Source: Alphaproteobacteria bacterium
GTDB taxonomy: Bacteria; Myxococcota_A; UBA796; GCA-2862545
Direction of reading: 5' to 3'
Assembly: GCA_020632915.1 (NCBI GenBank)
Contig: JACKEP010000043.1
Location: 1-15,775 of the forward strand
DNA length: 15,775 nucleotides
Part shown: in pieces, positions 1-8,045 of the stretch
How the letters are laid out: each line of letters starts with the position of its first letter
Numbering within the stretch: position 1 is the stretch's first letter
Translations under genes and position numbers: made by a program
Notes under the pieces: model-generated
The model's database searches: none
Told to the model about the DNA's origin: nothing
What the model saw: the letters and a program-made list of their open reading frames with translations, nothing else

Positions 1-207
1 CCGTCGCCGGTGCCGGGCTGTGGCGGCGGCGCGCAGCTCGACCTCGACCGACCGGGCCTGCTCGGGATCACGCGGGCGGACGCGAACGGCACCACGCAGG
101 TGCGGGTCACCGTCCCGCCGTCCGTGACAGGACGGGTGCTAGCCCTTCAGGCGGTCGTCGAGGGCAGCTGCGCGGTCACGAACGTGCTGGTGCGAACCGG
201 GGCGTGA
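1..207 (+). CDS. 3' end of a probable secreted or surface protein (partial)
   Basis: The frame is open from the first base of the window and ends in TGA at 205-207, giving the last 68 residues of a longer protein whose start lies upstream. The visible part has a CGGG segment, alternating polar and hydrophobic residues (TQVRVTVP) typical of beta strands, and a second cysteine near the end (EGSCAVTNVLVRTGA). Extracellular beta-sandwich tails of similar character are common in secreted proteins of Myxococcota and Planctomycetes, and two cysteines would fit a disulfide outside the cytoplasm; this is an inference from composition. No catalytic motif or named domain is recognisable. It converges on the mqnC-like gene with a 39-bp gap. 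Its function cannot be assigned from this fragment. Confidence 0.55.
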   Translation, partial: PSPVPGCGGGAQLDLDRPGLLGITRADANGTTQVRVTVPPSVTGRVLALQAVVEGSCAVTNVLVRTGA

Positions 208-253
208 GGTGCGGCCGGTGGCGTGTGAGCGTCGTGGAACGCCGACTCACGCC
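201..253. terminator. Weak inverted repeat between converging gene ends
   Basis: GGCGTGAG at 201-208 is the exact reverse complement of CTCACGCC at 246-253. The arms contain the stop codons of the two converging genes, and a second partial copy (GGCGTG at 220-225) could also pair with the right arm. The loop is long (37 bases) and no T-run follows on either strand, so this is not a classical intrinsic terminator. At this GC content an 8-bp inverted repeat can arise by chance. A bidirectional transcription end is possible but not shown. Confidence 0.2.
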
Positions 254-1344
254 GTGGTGGCGTCGGGGATGGCCTGGGGGATGCGCAGCGGCCACGGGCC
301 GCGGTGGTCCAGCGCGAACCCCAGAGCGCGCCCGTGGTCGAGGATGCGCTCGAAGTCGAGGCTGATCGTGGCGCCGGCCTTCTCGGTGACCTCGTCCTCC
401 GTGGGCAGGTCGAAGTCGTCGGCGCCGAACCGCAGGCCTTCGAGGGCGTCTTCGTTCTTCGTGAGGACCGAGGTGCGGATGTGCACGATGTTGTCGAGGA
501 AGATGCGGCTGATCGCGAGCCAGCGGAGGTACTCCGACGTGGGCACCTCGGCGCCGCCGAGCTCGGTGTGGAACGGCTTGTACGTCCAGCAGAGGAAGCT
601 GGCGAGGCCGCGGTCGTGCGCGTCCTGGAACCGGCGGAGCCGATCGAGGTGGACCAGGCGCTCGTCGAGGGTCTCGTCGAAGCCGATCACCATGGTGGCC
701 GTCGACCCGAGGCCGGCATCGAGGATGGCCGCCTGCGCGGCGTAGTAGTCCTCGACCTTGTACTTGAGCGGCGAGTGGCGCCGGCGGAAGCGGTCGTCGA
801 GGATCTCGGCGCCGCCGCCGGTGATCCAGCGCAGGCCGGCGTCGCGCAGCCGGGCCGCGCCCTCGGCGTAGGACACCTTGCTGACCTTGCACACGAACAT
901 CAGCTCGGCGACCGTGAGGCCGTAGAACTCGAGGGCGTCGCCGTATCGGGCGCGGATGCGGCCGAACAGCTCGGCGTAGTCGTCGACGCGCAGGTCGGGG
1001 TGGAAGCCGCCGTTGAACCCCACCAGTGTGCCGCCGTGGCCGAGCACCGTGTCGATGCGGGCGCAGAGGGCGTCGAAGTCGAGCAGGTAGGCGCCGTCCT
1101 GGCCGGGCAGCCGGTAGAAGGCGCAGTAGTCGCACTTGGCGACGCAGACGTTGGTGTAGTTGACGATGGCCATGATGAGCCACGTCGCGCGCCGCGGCGG
1201 GTGGAAGCGGTCGCGCACGGCCGTGGCGAGCTCGGACAGCAGGTCGTCGCTCGCGTGGGTGTAGAGGAGCGCGGCCTCGTCGACCGTGAGGCGACCGCCC
1301 GCGCGGATCCGGGCGGCGACGGGAGCGAGTTCGGCGTCGGGCAT
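247..1344 (-). CDS. mqnC: MqnC-type radical SAM protein (cyclic dehypoxanthinyl futalosine synthase)
   Basis: This is probably the radical SAM enzyme that cyclises dehypoxanthine futalosine in the cytoplasmic futalosine route to menaquinone. NYTNVCVAKCDYCAFY holds the CX3CX2C cluster that binds the 4Fe-4S centre (Cys67, Cys71 and Cys74, counted from the chosen start). Other MqnC/CofH-type segments follow in order: GFNGGFHPDL, ITGGGAEIL, HSPLKY, TATMVIGFDET and CWTYKPFHTELGG. The 365-residue length suits the family. I chose ATG 1344 because GGAGG lies four bases upstream (1353-1349); a GTG at 1362 would add six residues but lacks a site. The ATP-grasp gene lies 42 bp upstream on the same strand, so the two are likely cotranscribed. 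The related MqnE and CofH families share the cluster motif, but GGGAEIL and TATMVIG favour MqnC. No other mqn gene is in the window. Confidence 0.85.
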   Translation of the reverse strand: MPDAELAPVAARIRAGGRLTVDEAALLYTHASDDLLSELATAVRDRFHPPRRATWLIMAIVNYTNVCVAKCDYCAFYRLPGQDGAYLLDFDALCARIDTVLGHGGTLVGFNGGFHPDLRVDDYAELFGRIRARYGDALEFYGLTVAELMFVCKVSKVSYAEGAARLRDAGLRWITGGGAEILDDRFRRRHSPLKYKVEDYYAAQAAILDAGLGSTATMVIGFDETLDERLVHLDRLRRFQDAHDRGLASFLCWTYKPFHTELGGAEVPTSEYLRWLAISRIFLDNIVHIRTSVLTKNEDALEGLRFGADDFDLPTEDEVTEKAGATISLDFERILDHGRALGFALDHRGPWPLRIPQAIPDATTA

Positions 1345-1386
1345 CGGGCCTCCGGCGGACACGGGTCGTAACGTGCGGGCGCGGGA

Positions 1387-2367
1387 TCAGGGGTGCAGCA
1401 GGCCGGCGCGCCATGCGGCGAACCGGACCGGGCGGACCACGGCGGCGTCGCGTTCGGCGGCGAAGCGTTCGGGCCAGTGGGTGGCCAGGGCGTCCAGGCG
1501 ACCGCGGGGCTTGGCGTTGACCTCGATGAGGTGGGGCCGTCCGTCGGGGTCGAGCACGACGTCGAGGCCGAGCTCGCCGAGGTCGTCGCCCCCCGGACAG
1601 GCGGCCAGGGCGTCGGCCGCCGCCACGGCGAGGGCGTGGACCGCTCGCTGTCCGTCGGGGCCGACGTGGGCGTCGAGCGGTTCGACGGCGGCGCCCCGCG
1701 CGTGGTTGACCACAGGGTCGTCGTGGCCGACGCGCGCGGCCGCCGTCGGCACCACCCAGACCCCGCCGACGTCGCGCTGGACGAGGACACGCACGCTCAC
1801 GCCGGAGGTGCCGCTCGGCGGCGGCACGGCGCGCTGCAGCACCCACCCGCTGGCGTCGGGGAGCGCCTCGCCGCGGCGCACCAGCCGCACCCCGCGGCCG
1901 AACGCGCCGAAGCGCGGCTTGAGGAACGCCGCACCCCACCCGTCGAGCGCCTCGCGGGCGATGGGGCCGTCGTGGGGGTCGACGACCGGCGGCATGGCGA
2001 CGCCGGCCGCCTCGAGGAGGCGCTGGCTCACCAGCTTGTCGCGGCAGGTGACCACCAGGGACGGCGGGTTGACGACGGGCGCGGGACCGAGGTGGGGCAG
2101 GAGGGCCGTCCACGCCTCGGGGCGGTCGCCGTCGGGGAACCGGTGCAGCCAGGCGTGCACGCGCGCCCCCCGGACGGGCTGCCACGCGGCCACCCCCTCG
2201 ACCGTGCGGACGGCGGCGCCGACGGCACCGTGGGGGCCGGGCACGCCGACGAGCACGTCCACCCCCCAGGCGCGCGCCGCGAGCGCGGCGCGGCCGAACG
2301 CCGTCGCCCTCGGGTCCGACGGCGCACGACCCGGCGCCAGCGGGAACAGGATGCCGACGGTGTGCAT
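1387..2367 (-). CDS. ATP-grasp superfamily protein (RimK / YheC-D-like)
   Basis: This 326-residue protein has the ATP-grasp layout. The N-terminal part begins HTVGILFPLAPGR. A CRDKLVSQRLLEAAGV segment (about 108-123) opens the ATP-binding region, FLKPRFGAFGRGVR (148-161) supplies the phosphate-loop lysine (Lys150), and ELGLDVVLD plus HLIEVNAKP (265-287) carry the Mg-binding Asp, Glu and Asn. Such enzymes join a carboxylate to an amine or thiol through an acyl-phosphate. The ELGLDV/LIEVNAKP end most resembles YheC/D- and RimK-type proteins, but the substrate is unknown. The gene lies 42 bp upstream of mqnC on the same strand and so probably leads a two-gene operon; a role in quinone metabolism is only a guess from position. 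No good Shine-Dalgarno precedes ATG 2367, so the start is less certain than the family. Confidence 0.75.
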   Translation of the reverse strand: MHTVGILFPLAPGRAPSDPRATAFGRAALAARAWGVDVLVGVPGPHGAVGAAVRTVEGVAAWQPVRGARVHAWLHRFPDGDRPEAWTALLPHLGPAPVVNPPSLVVTCRDKLVSQRLLEAAGVAMPPVVDPHDGPIAREALDGWGAAFLKPRFGAFGRGVRLVRRGEALPDASGWVLQRAVPPPSGTSGVSVRVLVQRDVGGVWVVPTAAARVGHDDPVVNHARGAAVEPLDAHVGPDGQRAVHALAVAAADALAACPGGDDLGELGLDVVLDPDGRPHLIEVNAKPRGRLDALATHWPERFAAERDAAVVRPVRFAAWRAGLLHP

Positions 2368-2374
2368 GGTGGGC

Positions 2375-2390
2375 GCGCCCCCGGGGGCGC
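2375..2390. repeat. 16-bp perfect palindrome GCGCCCCCGGGGGCGC
   Basis: A perfect 16-bp palindrome centred between 2382 and 2383 lies eight bases upstream of the ATP-grasp start codon at 2367. In RNA it could form only a tight hairpin; as DNA it could be an operator for a dimeric regulator. It would sit in the 5' leader of the minus-strand transcript, where the Shine-Dalgarno site is poor. GC-rich palindromes occur by chance in such DNA, so a function is speculative. Confidence 0.3.
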
Positions 2391-2480
2391 TCGTCTACGC
2401 TCGCCGTGTGGGCCGCGCCACCTCGGTCGCAGGCGGGCCGACCGGGGCCGGGGTGCGAGGCGGACGGTACCGGATGGCGG

Positions 2481-2489
2481 TGCTATGGT
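2481..2489 (+). promoter_or_regulatory. Possible extended -10 element for the lipoprotein cluster
   Basis: TGCTATGGT fits the extended -10 pattern TGnTAnnnT and lies 23 bases upstream of the first lipoprotein start, which would leave a short leader carrying the GGGAG site. No -35 box matching TTGACA is visible about 17 bases upstream. Nearly the same string (TGCTAGGGT) occurs upstream of the ALDH-fold gene. Confidence 0.35.
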
Positions 2490-2512
2490 TCGGTGGCCTT
2501 CGGGAGACCTGC

Positions 2513-3178
2513 ATGCACCGCCTCGCGCTCTGTGCCTTCGTCCTGTCCGTCGGGTGCACCAGCACCACGGCCGACAAGGACACCGACACCGACACCGACG
2601 CCGATACCGACACGGTCGACACCGACACGGTCGACACGGACACCGTCGACACGGTGGACACCGACGAGACGGACGAGACCGACGACACCGACGTGCCGAC
2701 CGACCCGTGCCTCGCCCAGCCGGCGGTGATCTCCGTCGGCTCCGGGGAGACGGCCTTCGAGGCCCTGACCCCCGGTCAGGATCTCGAGATGTTCAACGGC
2801 CCGCAGGGCGGCTGGCACCACTGGGTGTCCGTCCACGCCGACAACGTCCCCGAGTTCGTCATCCTGGAGTTCTGGGTCACCGACGTCGCCAGCGGCAGCG
2901 TCGTCACCATCTCCGATCCGATGCGCGCGCAGGTCCAGCTCGTCAGCGACACGCCCGGCACGTGGAACTGCTCGGGCTCCCAGGCCGGCCAGACCGCGAT
3001 CCTCGACTTCACGCTGGCCGGCGCCACCGAGCCGACCGACTGGTCGGTGCTCTGCGGCGTGGAGATCGAGCTCGGCATGCGCGTCAAGACCCCCGAGGGC
3101 GTCGTGCTCGGGGAAGACACCCAGCGCGTGATCAGCCAGCCCGACCCGCGCAACGGCGTCCACTGCACGGCCGGTTGA
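2513..3178 (+). CDS. Asp-Thr-linker lipoprotein, tandem copy 1
   Basis: This is a 221-residue predicted lipoprotein. A short N-terminal signal (MHRLALCAFVLSVGC) ends at lipidation Cys15; the lipobox is loose, with Ser at -3. An Asp-Thr-rich linker of about 38 residues (23-60) follows, then a 157-residue C-terminal domain starting at PC (65-66). That domain keeps the family signatures PGQDLEMF, QGGWHHWV, TDV.SG, VQLV.DTPG, CSG and LCG, and four cysteines (66, in NCSG, in LCG and near the end) that could form two disulfides. No catalytic motif is evident. Residue +2 after the cysteine is Thr, not Asp, which would allow export to the outer membrane under the E. coli rule. ATG 2513 is preceded by GGGAG at 2502-2506. 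It heads three tandem paralogues and is probably their first cistron. Its role is unknown; a surface or envelope binding protein is the plainest reading. Confidence 0.85.
   Translation: MHRLALCAFVLSVGCTSTTADKDTDTDTDADTDTVDTDTVDTDTVDTVDTDETDETDDTDVPTDPCLAQPAVISVGSGETAFEALTPGQDLEMFNGPQGGWHHWVSVHADNVPEFVILEFWVTDVASGSVVTISDPMRAQVQLVSDTPGTWNCSGSQAGQTAILDFTLAGATEPTDWSVLCGVEIELGMRVKTPEGVVLGEDTQRVISQPDPRNGVHCTAG
2579..2692 (+). repeat. Degenerate 6-bp (GACACC/GACACG) repeat encoding the Asp-Thr linker, copy 1
   Basis: An imperfect tandem repeat of GAC ACC/ACG, with GTC (Val) and GAG (Glu) interruptions, encodes residues 23-60 of the first lipoprotein. The 6-bp unit adds or removes Asp-Thr pairs without changing frame. 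Confidence 0.85.
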
Positions 3179-3186
3179 GGTTCGTC

Positions 3187-3882
3187 ATGCCCGCGATCCT
3201 GCGCACGTCCGCCGTCCTGCCGTGGTGTGTCGGCGCCTTCGTCGCCGCCGGCTGCGTGCAGGCCAACGACGGCGGTGACGGCACCGACACGGACGTCGTC
3301 GACACGAACGACCGCGACACCGACACCGACACGGTCGTCGACACCGACACGGTCGTGGACACGGACACCGTGGCCGACACCGACACCGACACCGACGGTG
3401 CGACCTCGCCCTGCGCCGACGCGCCGTTCGAGCTGACGCTGGGTACGGGCGCCCACGCCTTCGTGCCGACGTCGCCGGGCGACGACGTGGAGCTGTTCCA
3501 CGGCGTCCAGGGGGGCTTCCACGTCTGGGTCGGCATGCAGGTCGACCACAGCCCGGAGTTCGTGGGCGTGTCCATCCAGATCACCGACGTCACCACGGGC
3601 ACGGTCATCACCGACGGCGGCACCGTGACCGGGCGCGTGCAGCTGGTGAGCGACACGCCGGGCACCTGGGCGTGCTCGGGCACCCTGTGGGGCGTCGAGG
3701 GTCGCCTCGATCTGACACAACTCGGTGGTGCCTACGACGGATGGGAGCAGATCTGCGGCAAGCCGCTCGACATCGCGGTCACGGTGAGCGACGGGGACGG
3801 GGGCGCGTTCCTCGGCGCCCAGACCCTGCGCATCACCGCCCAGCCCCCTCCCGAGTTCGGCGTCCCGTGCACGGTCGAGTGA
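3187..3882 (+). CDS. Asp-Thr-linker lipoprotein, tandem copy 2
   Basis: This is a 231-residue paralogue of the preceding protein. The signal peptide runs to VAAGC, with lipidation at Cys23. An Asp-Thr/Val-Asp linker spans about residues 33-70, and the 157-residue domain starts at PC (75-76). Conserved blocks are PGDDVELFHG, VQGGFHVWV, ITDVTTG, VQLVSDTPGTW.CSG (almost identical to copy 1), LGGA...W...CG and a terminal cysteine. ATG 3187 was chosen because TGAGG at 3176-3180 ends six bases before it; that site overlaps the stop codon of copy 1, so translation is probably coupled. An in-frame TTG at 3175 is less likely. The match to copy 1 is strongest around VQLVSDTPGTW, while copy 3 shares LGGA and HG.QGG, so the copies have diverged in a mosaic way. 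Its function is unknown. Confidence 0.85.
   Translation: MPAILRTSAVLPWCVGAFVAAGCVQANDGGDGTDTDVVDTNDRDTDTDTVVDTDTVVDTDTVADTDTDTDGATSPCADAPFELTLGTGAHAFVPTSPGDDVELFHGVQGGFHVWVGMQVDHSPEFVGVSIQITDVTTGTVITDGGTVTGRVQLVSDTPGTWACSGTLWGVEGRLDLTQLGGAYDGWEQICGKPLDIAVTVSDGDGGAFLGAQTLRITAQPPPEFGVPCTVE
3283..3396 (+). repeat. Degenerate 6-bp repeat encoding the Asp-Thr linker, copy 2
   Basis: GACACC/GACACG units broken by GTCGTC (Val-Val) encode residues 33-70 of the second lipoprotein. The length is about the same as in copy 1, but the order of interruptions differs. Confidence 0.85.
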
Positions 3883-3890
3883 GGCGCGTG

Positions 3891-4634
<744 letters not shown>

Positions 4635-4706
4635 GGCGTCTCGGCGTGCGCCGCCGTGCGTCGCCGTGAGTCTCCGTGAGGGTGCATGGAACGGGCGATA
4701 CCGGGC

Positions 4707-5090
4707 TCACGCCGCGGGCGTCGGTCCGAACCACAGGTCGTGGGCCCAGCGCAGGGCGTCGCCCCAGAGCACGTCGTAGACGCCCATGCTCAGCAGCGTG
4801 AGCTGCACCACGAACAACGCGCCGACGACGACCATGCCGAGGAATGTCGCCTGCTTGAGGCGCCGCAGGGGTGCCCGGGCGGTGGGGGGCAGGTAGCCCG
4901 ACTCGACGCGGTCGAGCTCCCGGTCGGCCACGGCCGAGGCGCCGAGGACCACCAGACCGCCGGGCACGGCGCTGCACGCCATGCCGAGGACCGCCATCGC
5001 GAGGCCGCCGAGCAGCAGGCCCACCACGAGGCGGGTGCGTGGCTGCGGCGCGCCGGCGCTGCCGAACAGCTCGTCGATGTCGTCGGTCAT
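4707..5090 (-). CDS. Small membrane protein coupled to plsB
   Basis: This 127-residue protein begins with an acidic stretch (MTDDIDELFG). A long hydrophobic segment (about 20-55, LVVGLLLGGLAMAVLG and onward, with a central Pro-Gly) can form two helices, and a third membrane helix lies near 82-104. It ends in a short Trp-containing tail. I do not recognise the family. The start ATG (5090) overlaps the plsB stop in the arrangement ATGA, so it is the last gene of the run that contains plsB and is probably made by translational coupling. An in-frame upstream extension would run inside plsB and is ignored. By position it might help membrane lipid synthesis or anchor the acyltransferase, but nothing in the sequence shows this. 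Confidence 0.75.
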   Translation of the reverse strand: MTDDIDELFGSAGAPQPRTRLVVGLLLGGLAMAVLGMACSAVPGGLVVLGASAVADRELDRVESGYLPPTARAPLRRLKQATFLGMVVVGALFVVQLTLLSMGVYDVLWGDALRWAHDLWFGPTPAA

Positions 5091-7660
5091 GCGCCCACCA
5101 CGCGCGCGAGGTGATCGGCGCGCGCACTCAGGCCGTCGGTGTCGGCGTGCAGCAGGCCGCCCTCCGCCTTGCGCAGCAGGCCGTCCTCGACGAGCACGGC
5201 GATGGCGTTGTGGAGGTTGACGTTGCCGAACGACTCGGGACGTGACGCCGTGCCGTCGGCGAGCCACGCCTCCTGGGCCGCCAGGATCTCCTTGGACAGC
5301 GTCTTGCCGTCCGGGTGGCGGTCGCCCAGACGTGCCGCGGCCCGCGCGACGAGGAGGTAGGACTCGAGCACGCTGCGGACGATGCCGTGGACCTCGCCGA
5401 TGCGGGCGGCGTCGACGACCTTCCAGCCGCCGTCGTCGGTGGCCGCGACAGCCCCGTGGTGGGCGAGGGCGGCGAGCGCCCGATCCAGGCGTTCGGACGG
5501 GCTCACGTCCGGATCGACCACCAGCTCACGTCGCAGCATGGTCACCAGCGTGTCGAACGGCGCCGCGAGATCGTCGGCGACGAACGTGTCGGTTTGCACC
5601 GCGCGGATCGCCGCGGCGGCGAGGCCCGGCAGGGCGACGTAGTGCAGGATCTGGTTCTTGTGGAAGTCGAGCAGGGTGCGGCGCTCCGGCACGATGTCCC
5701 ACACGCGCTCGCCGCCTTCCAGGCACCGCAGCTGGCCGTCGCGGAGGAAGCGGTCGAGGGCCTGGGCGATGGCGGGGTCGAAGCGCTCGAGGGAAGGGGA
5801 CTCCAGGGCGCCCTGGAACGCCAGCAGCTCCCGGAACCGGTGGGTGCGCGCGACGAGGTCGGCGTGACCGATGCCCTGGCGGTGGTGCACCAGCAGCGCG
5901 AGCGCCGTCAGGGCCGTGGGGAGCACCACCATCACGCTGCCGATCCGGTGGACGATGCGCTCGCCCGCGGCCTTGAGGCGGTCGTCGTGCACGGGCTTGT
6001 CGAGCTCGCGCCAGTCGTCGCCCACCACCTCGGAGGCCTTGAGCGGCTCGCCGATCCGCAGGTAGACGCGCCCGAAGCGCCGCCAGAGCACGCTGCGGGC
6101 GCGCAGCAGCGCCCCCATCGACTCCTTCTGCTTCTCCTTGCCGCTCAGCTCGGACTCGTAGGCCCGCTCCTCGGCCACCTGTTCGTAGGCGATGGCCACG
6201 GGCAGCAGCGTGATCTCGTGGTTCTTCGGAGCGGCCTCGGCGGCCTCCAGGACCATGTCGAGCACGCCCAGGCGGGGTGGGAGGAGCCGACCCGAGCGGG
6301 TGCGGCCCCCCTCGATGAAGAACTCGACCGTGTAGCCGTGGAGCAGCAGCTCACGCAGGTAGCGGCCGAACACCTTGGCGTGGACGCGCTCGCCCGTGAA
6401 GCTGCGCTTGATGAAGAAGCCGCCGCAGGCCCGCAGGACGTAGTGCACCGGCCAGATGGCGAGGTTGATGCCGGCCACCACGTGGGGGACGATCATGTCG
6501 TCGTAGAACAACACCCACGACAGCAGCAGGTAGTCGAAGTGGGACTTGTGGCACGGCACGAGGACCGCGGTGCCCTCGCGCGTGGCGGCGCGGATGCGCT
6601 CGAGGTCCTCCGGCCGGATGTCGTAGCCGTTGAACACCCGCGTCCAGATGGGCTTCATCGCCAGCGACAGGAAGCGGATCATCGTCCACGAGAAGTTGGC
6701 GGCGATGCTGTCGAACTCCTTGGACATCTCGGCCTGCACGCTGTCGACCGGTCGGGACTGGAGGCGGGCCTCCTCCTCGGCGAAGCGGCGCATCGGCGGC
6801 GCGTCGAGCACCAGGCCCTTGAGCACCGGGCGCGGCAGCAGGCTCGGGCCGCGCACGACGCGACCTTCCCGCTTGAGGAAGCGACGCAGCAGGGTGCGGA
6901 GGCTGTCGAGCTGGCGGTCCGGGGCAGCCCGGCGCGTGAACGCGGCGAGGTCGAGGGGCTCGCCCACCTGCACGAACGGGGCCTGCTTGCCCGAGCCCAG
7001 GTAGAGCCCCGTGAGCTTGGTGAGCAGGGACGGCGTCTCGCGGGAGCCGAGCAGGAACGTGCGCGCGGCCGTGGGCTGGTTCTCGGGGGCGCGGTCCCAC
7101 ACCGTGATCACCGGCACCAGCTGGATCGGACGCTCCGAGCGGGCCTGGGCGTCGAGCAGCGCACGCAGCGGGTCGTCGGCGGGGGTGGGGGGCGCTTCGC
7201 CGCTGCGCAGGAACACGGTGACCGTGCTGCCCTCGGCCACGGCGCGAGCCAGCCACCCCGAGGTGACCGGATCGGGCGTGCGCCCGAGGCGCCAGCGGCT
7301 TCGCCACCGCGCGAACACGTCGCGCCACGCGTCGAAGACGGGCTGCCACGTGAACGACCGTGAGCCGTTCGCCCAGACCGACAGCGGCAGCCGGCGCCGG
7401 TTGAGCACGGCGTTGAGCGTGAGGTGGTCGAGCACCGAGCGCGTGAGCAGCACGTAGACCACCGGCCCCTTCGCGACGGCCTCCTGGATGCGCTCGACGG
7501 AGTGGTCCTCGAAGCGGACGTGCTCCATTGCCCACCCAAGCCCGAGGATCCGGTAGAACCAGCCGAACCGACGGATCATGGCCGAGCCGTAGCGGATCGG
7601 CCGGTCGTCCCGCGGCGCGGGGAGCTCGGGCCCGTCGGCGGGGCTGCGTTCGGTGGTCAC
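5087..7660 (-). CDS. plsB: Glycerol-3-phosphate acyltransferase, PlsB type
   Basis: This is predicted to transfer an acyl group to sn-1 of glycerol-3-phosphate, the first step of phospholipid synthesis, at the inner membrane. All four acyltransferase blocks are present. HKSHFD is the HX4D catalytic motif (His371, Asp376), GGFFIKRS (413-420) and EGGRTRSGRLL (450-460) bind glycerol-3-phosphate, and LLPVAIAYE (485-493) closes the site. The 857-residue length is near the roughly 800 of E. coli PlsB, with the long N- and C-terminal extensions that separate PlsB from PlsC. GTG 7660 is chosen because GGGAGG (7674-7669) lies eight bases upstream, just after the stop of the lipoprotein gene; ATG 7579 is a weaker alternative without a site. 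The gene is fourth in a five-gene minus-strand run and overlaps the next gene by ATGA. Nothing looks truncated. Confidence 0.92.
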   Translation of the reverse strand: MTTERSPADGPELPAPRDDRPIRYGSAMIRRFGWFYRILGLGWAMEHVRFEDHSVERIQEAVAKGPVVYVLLTRSVLDHLTLNAVLNRRRLPLSVWANGSRSFTWQPVFDAWRDVFARWRSRWRLGRTPDPVTSGWLARAVAEGSTVTVFLRSGEAPPTPADDPLRALLDAQARSERPIQLVPVITVWDRAPENQPTAARTFLLGSRETPSLLTKLTGLYLGSGKQAPFVQVGEPLDLAAFTRRAAPDRQLDSLRTLLRRFLKREGRVVRGPSLLPRPVLKGLVLDAPPMRRFAEEEARLQSRPVDSVQAEMSKEFDSIAANFSWTMIRFLSLAMKPIWTRVFNGYDIRPEDLERIRAATREGTAVLVPCHKSHFDYLLLSWVLFYDDMIVPHVVAGINLAIWPVHYVLRACGGFFIKRSFTGERVHAKVFGRYLRELLLHGYTVEFFIEGGRTRSGRLLPPRLGVLDMVLEAAEAAPKNHEITLLPVAIAYEQVAEERAYESELSGKEKQKESMGALLRARSVLWRRFGRVYLRIGEPLKASEVVGDDWRELDKPVHDDRLKAAGERIVHRIGSVMVVLPTALTALALLVHHRQGIGHADLVARTHRFRELLAFQGALESPSLERFDPAIAQALDRFLRDGQLRCLEGGERVWDIVPERRTLLDFHKNQILHYVALPGLAAAAIRAVQTDTFVADDLAAPFDTLVTMLRRELVVDPDVSPSERLDRALAALAHHGAVAATDDGGWKVVDAARIGEVHGIVRSVLESYLLVARAAARLGDRHPDGKTLSKEILAAQEAWLADGTASRPESFGNVNLHNAIAVLVEDGLLRKAEGGLLHADTDGLSARADHLARVVGA

Positions 7661-7674
7661 GACCGCGCCTCCCG

Positions 7675-8007
7675 TCAGGCTTCCGCGTCGGTGTCGGTGT
7701 CGGGCACGTCGGTGTCGGTGTCGGTGTCCTGGACGTCGGTGTCGGTGTCCTGGACGTCGGTGTCGTCGGTGTCCTGGACCTCGGTGTCGACCTCGGCGGG
7801 CGGGACGTCCACCCAGCCCGCGGGCGCCTCGCACCCGAGGTAGATGTCGGTGCCGTCGCCGACGCCGTCGCCGTCGACGTCGGGGTAGAACGCCGTGCGC
7901 GGGTCGCAGTTGGGCGGCTCCCCGGGATCGAGGAAGCTGCACCCGGTCGCGAGCACGACCGGCAGCAGCAGGGCGGGGATCGGGCGCGTCGAGATCACCA
8001 CGTGCAT
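7675..8007 (-). CDS. Small lipoprotein with DxDGDG motif and C-terminal Asp-Thr tail
   Basis: This predicted 110-residue lipoprotein has a hydrophobic signal to VLATGC (Cys23), then CDPRTAFYPDVDGDGVGDG (34-52), a calcium-type Asp/Gly loop, and GCEAPAGWV, a string typical of the repeated calcium-binding modules of Myxococcota surface proteins. Only one module is present. The rest (about 74-107) is an Asp-Thr/Gln-Asp repeat, here at the C-terminus instead of between lipobox and domain as in the three plus-strand lipoproteins. ATG 8007 has no close Shine-Dalgarno; a GTG at 8037 would lengthen the signal peptide. It sits 38 bp after the CGL gene and 14 bp before plsB, so it is probably read with them although its role seems unrelated. 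It may be a remnant of a larger protein. Confidence 0.75.
   Translation of the reverse strand: MHVVISTRPIPALLLPVVLATGCSFLDPGEPPNCDPRTAFYPDVDGDGVGDGTDIYLGCEAPAGWVDVPPAEVDTEVQDTDDTDVQDTDTDVQDTDTDTDVPDTDTDAEA
7687..7788 (-). repeat. Minus-strand 6-bp repeat encoding the Asp-Thr tail
   Basis: GACACC units, read on the minus strand, with CAGGAC (Gln-Asp) and GAC GTC interruptions encode residues 74-107 of the small lipoprotein. The repeat unit is the same as in the plus-strand lipoprotein genes 3.5 kb away, in inverted orientation. Confidence 0.8.
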
Positions 8008-8045
8008 CCAGGTTCGGACGCCTCGGACATAGCCCACCGCGGCGG

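Larger units (their letters stand above)
2368..2512. promoter_or_regulatory. Divergent intergenic region
   Basis: This 145-bp gap separates the ATP-grasp gene (minus) from the first lipoprotein gene (plus), so promoters for both should lie here. It contains the perfect 16-bp palindrome at 2375-2390 (listed separately), the short palindrome CGGTACCG at 2465-2472, and a -10-like element at 2481-2489. No small ORF with a plausible ribosome site was seen. Confidence 0.4.

Noticed and set aside
176..2185. Minus-strand 669-residue open frame overlapping mqnC and the ATP-grasp gene
   Set aside because: It is extremely Arg/Pro-rich with no domain, and lies out of frame on the same strand as two well-supported genes.
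2395..2688. Antisense frames rich in Val-Ser repeats (also around 3132-3683, 3833-4258 and 7424-7843)
   Set aside because: These are mirror readings of the GACACC repeats; the sense frames have signal peptides, lipoboxes and a conserved domain.
4635..4706. Intrinsic terminator between lipoprotein copy 3 and the small membrane gene
   Set aside because: Only a 6-bp CGTGAG/CTCACG match with a long loop was seen, and no T-run follows on either strand.
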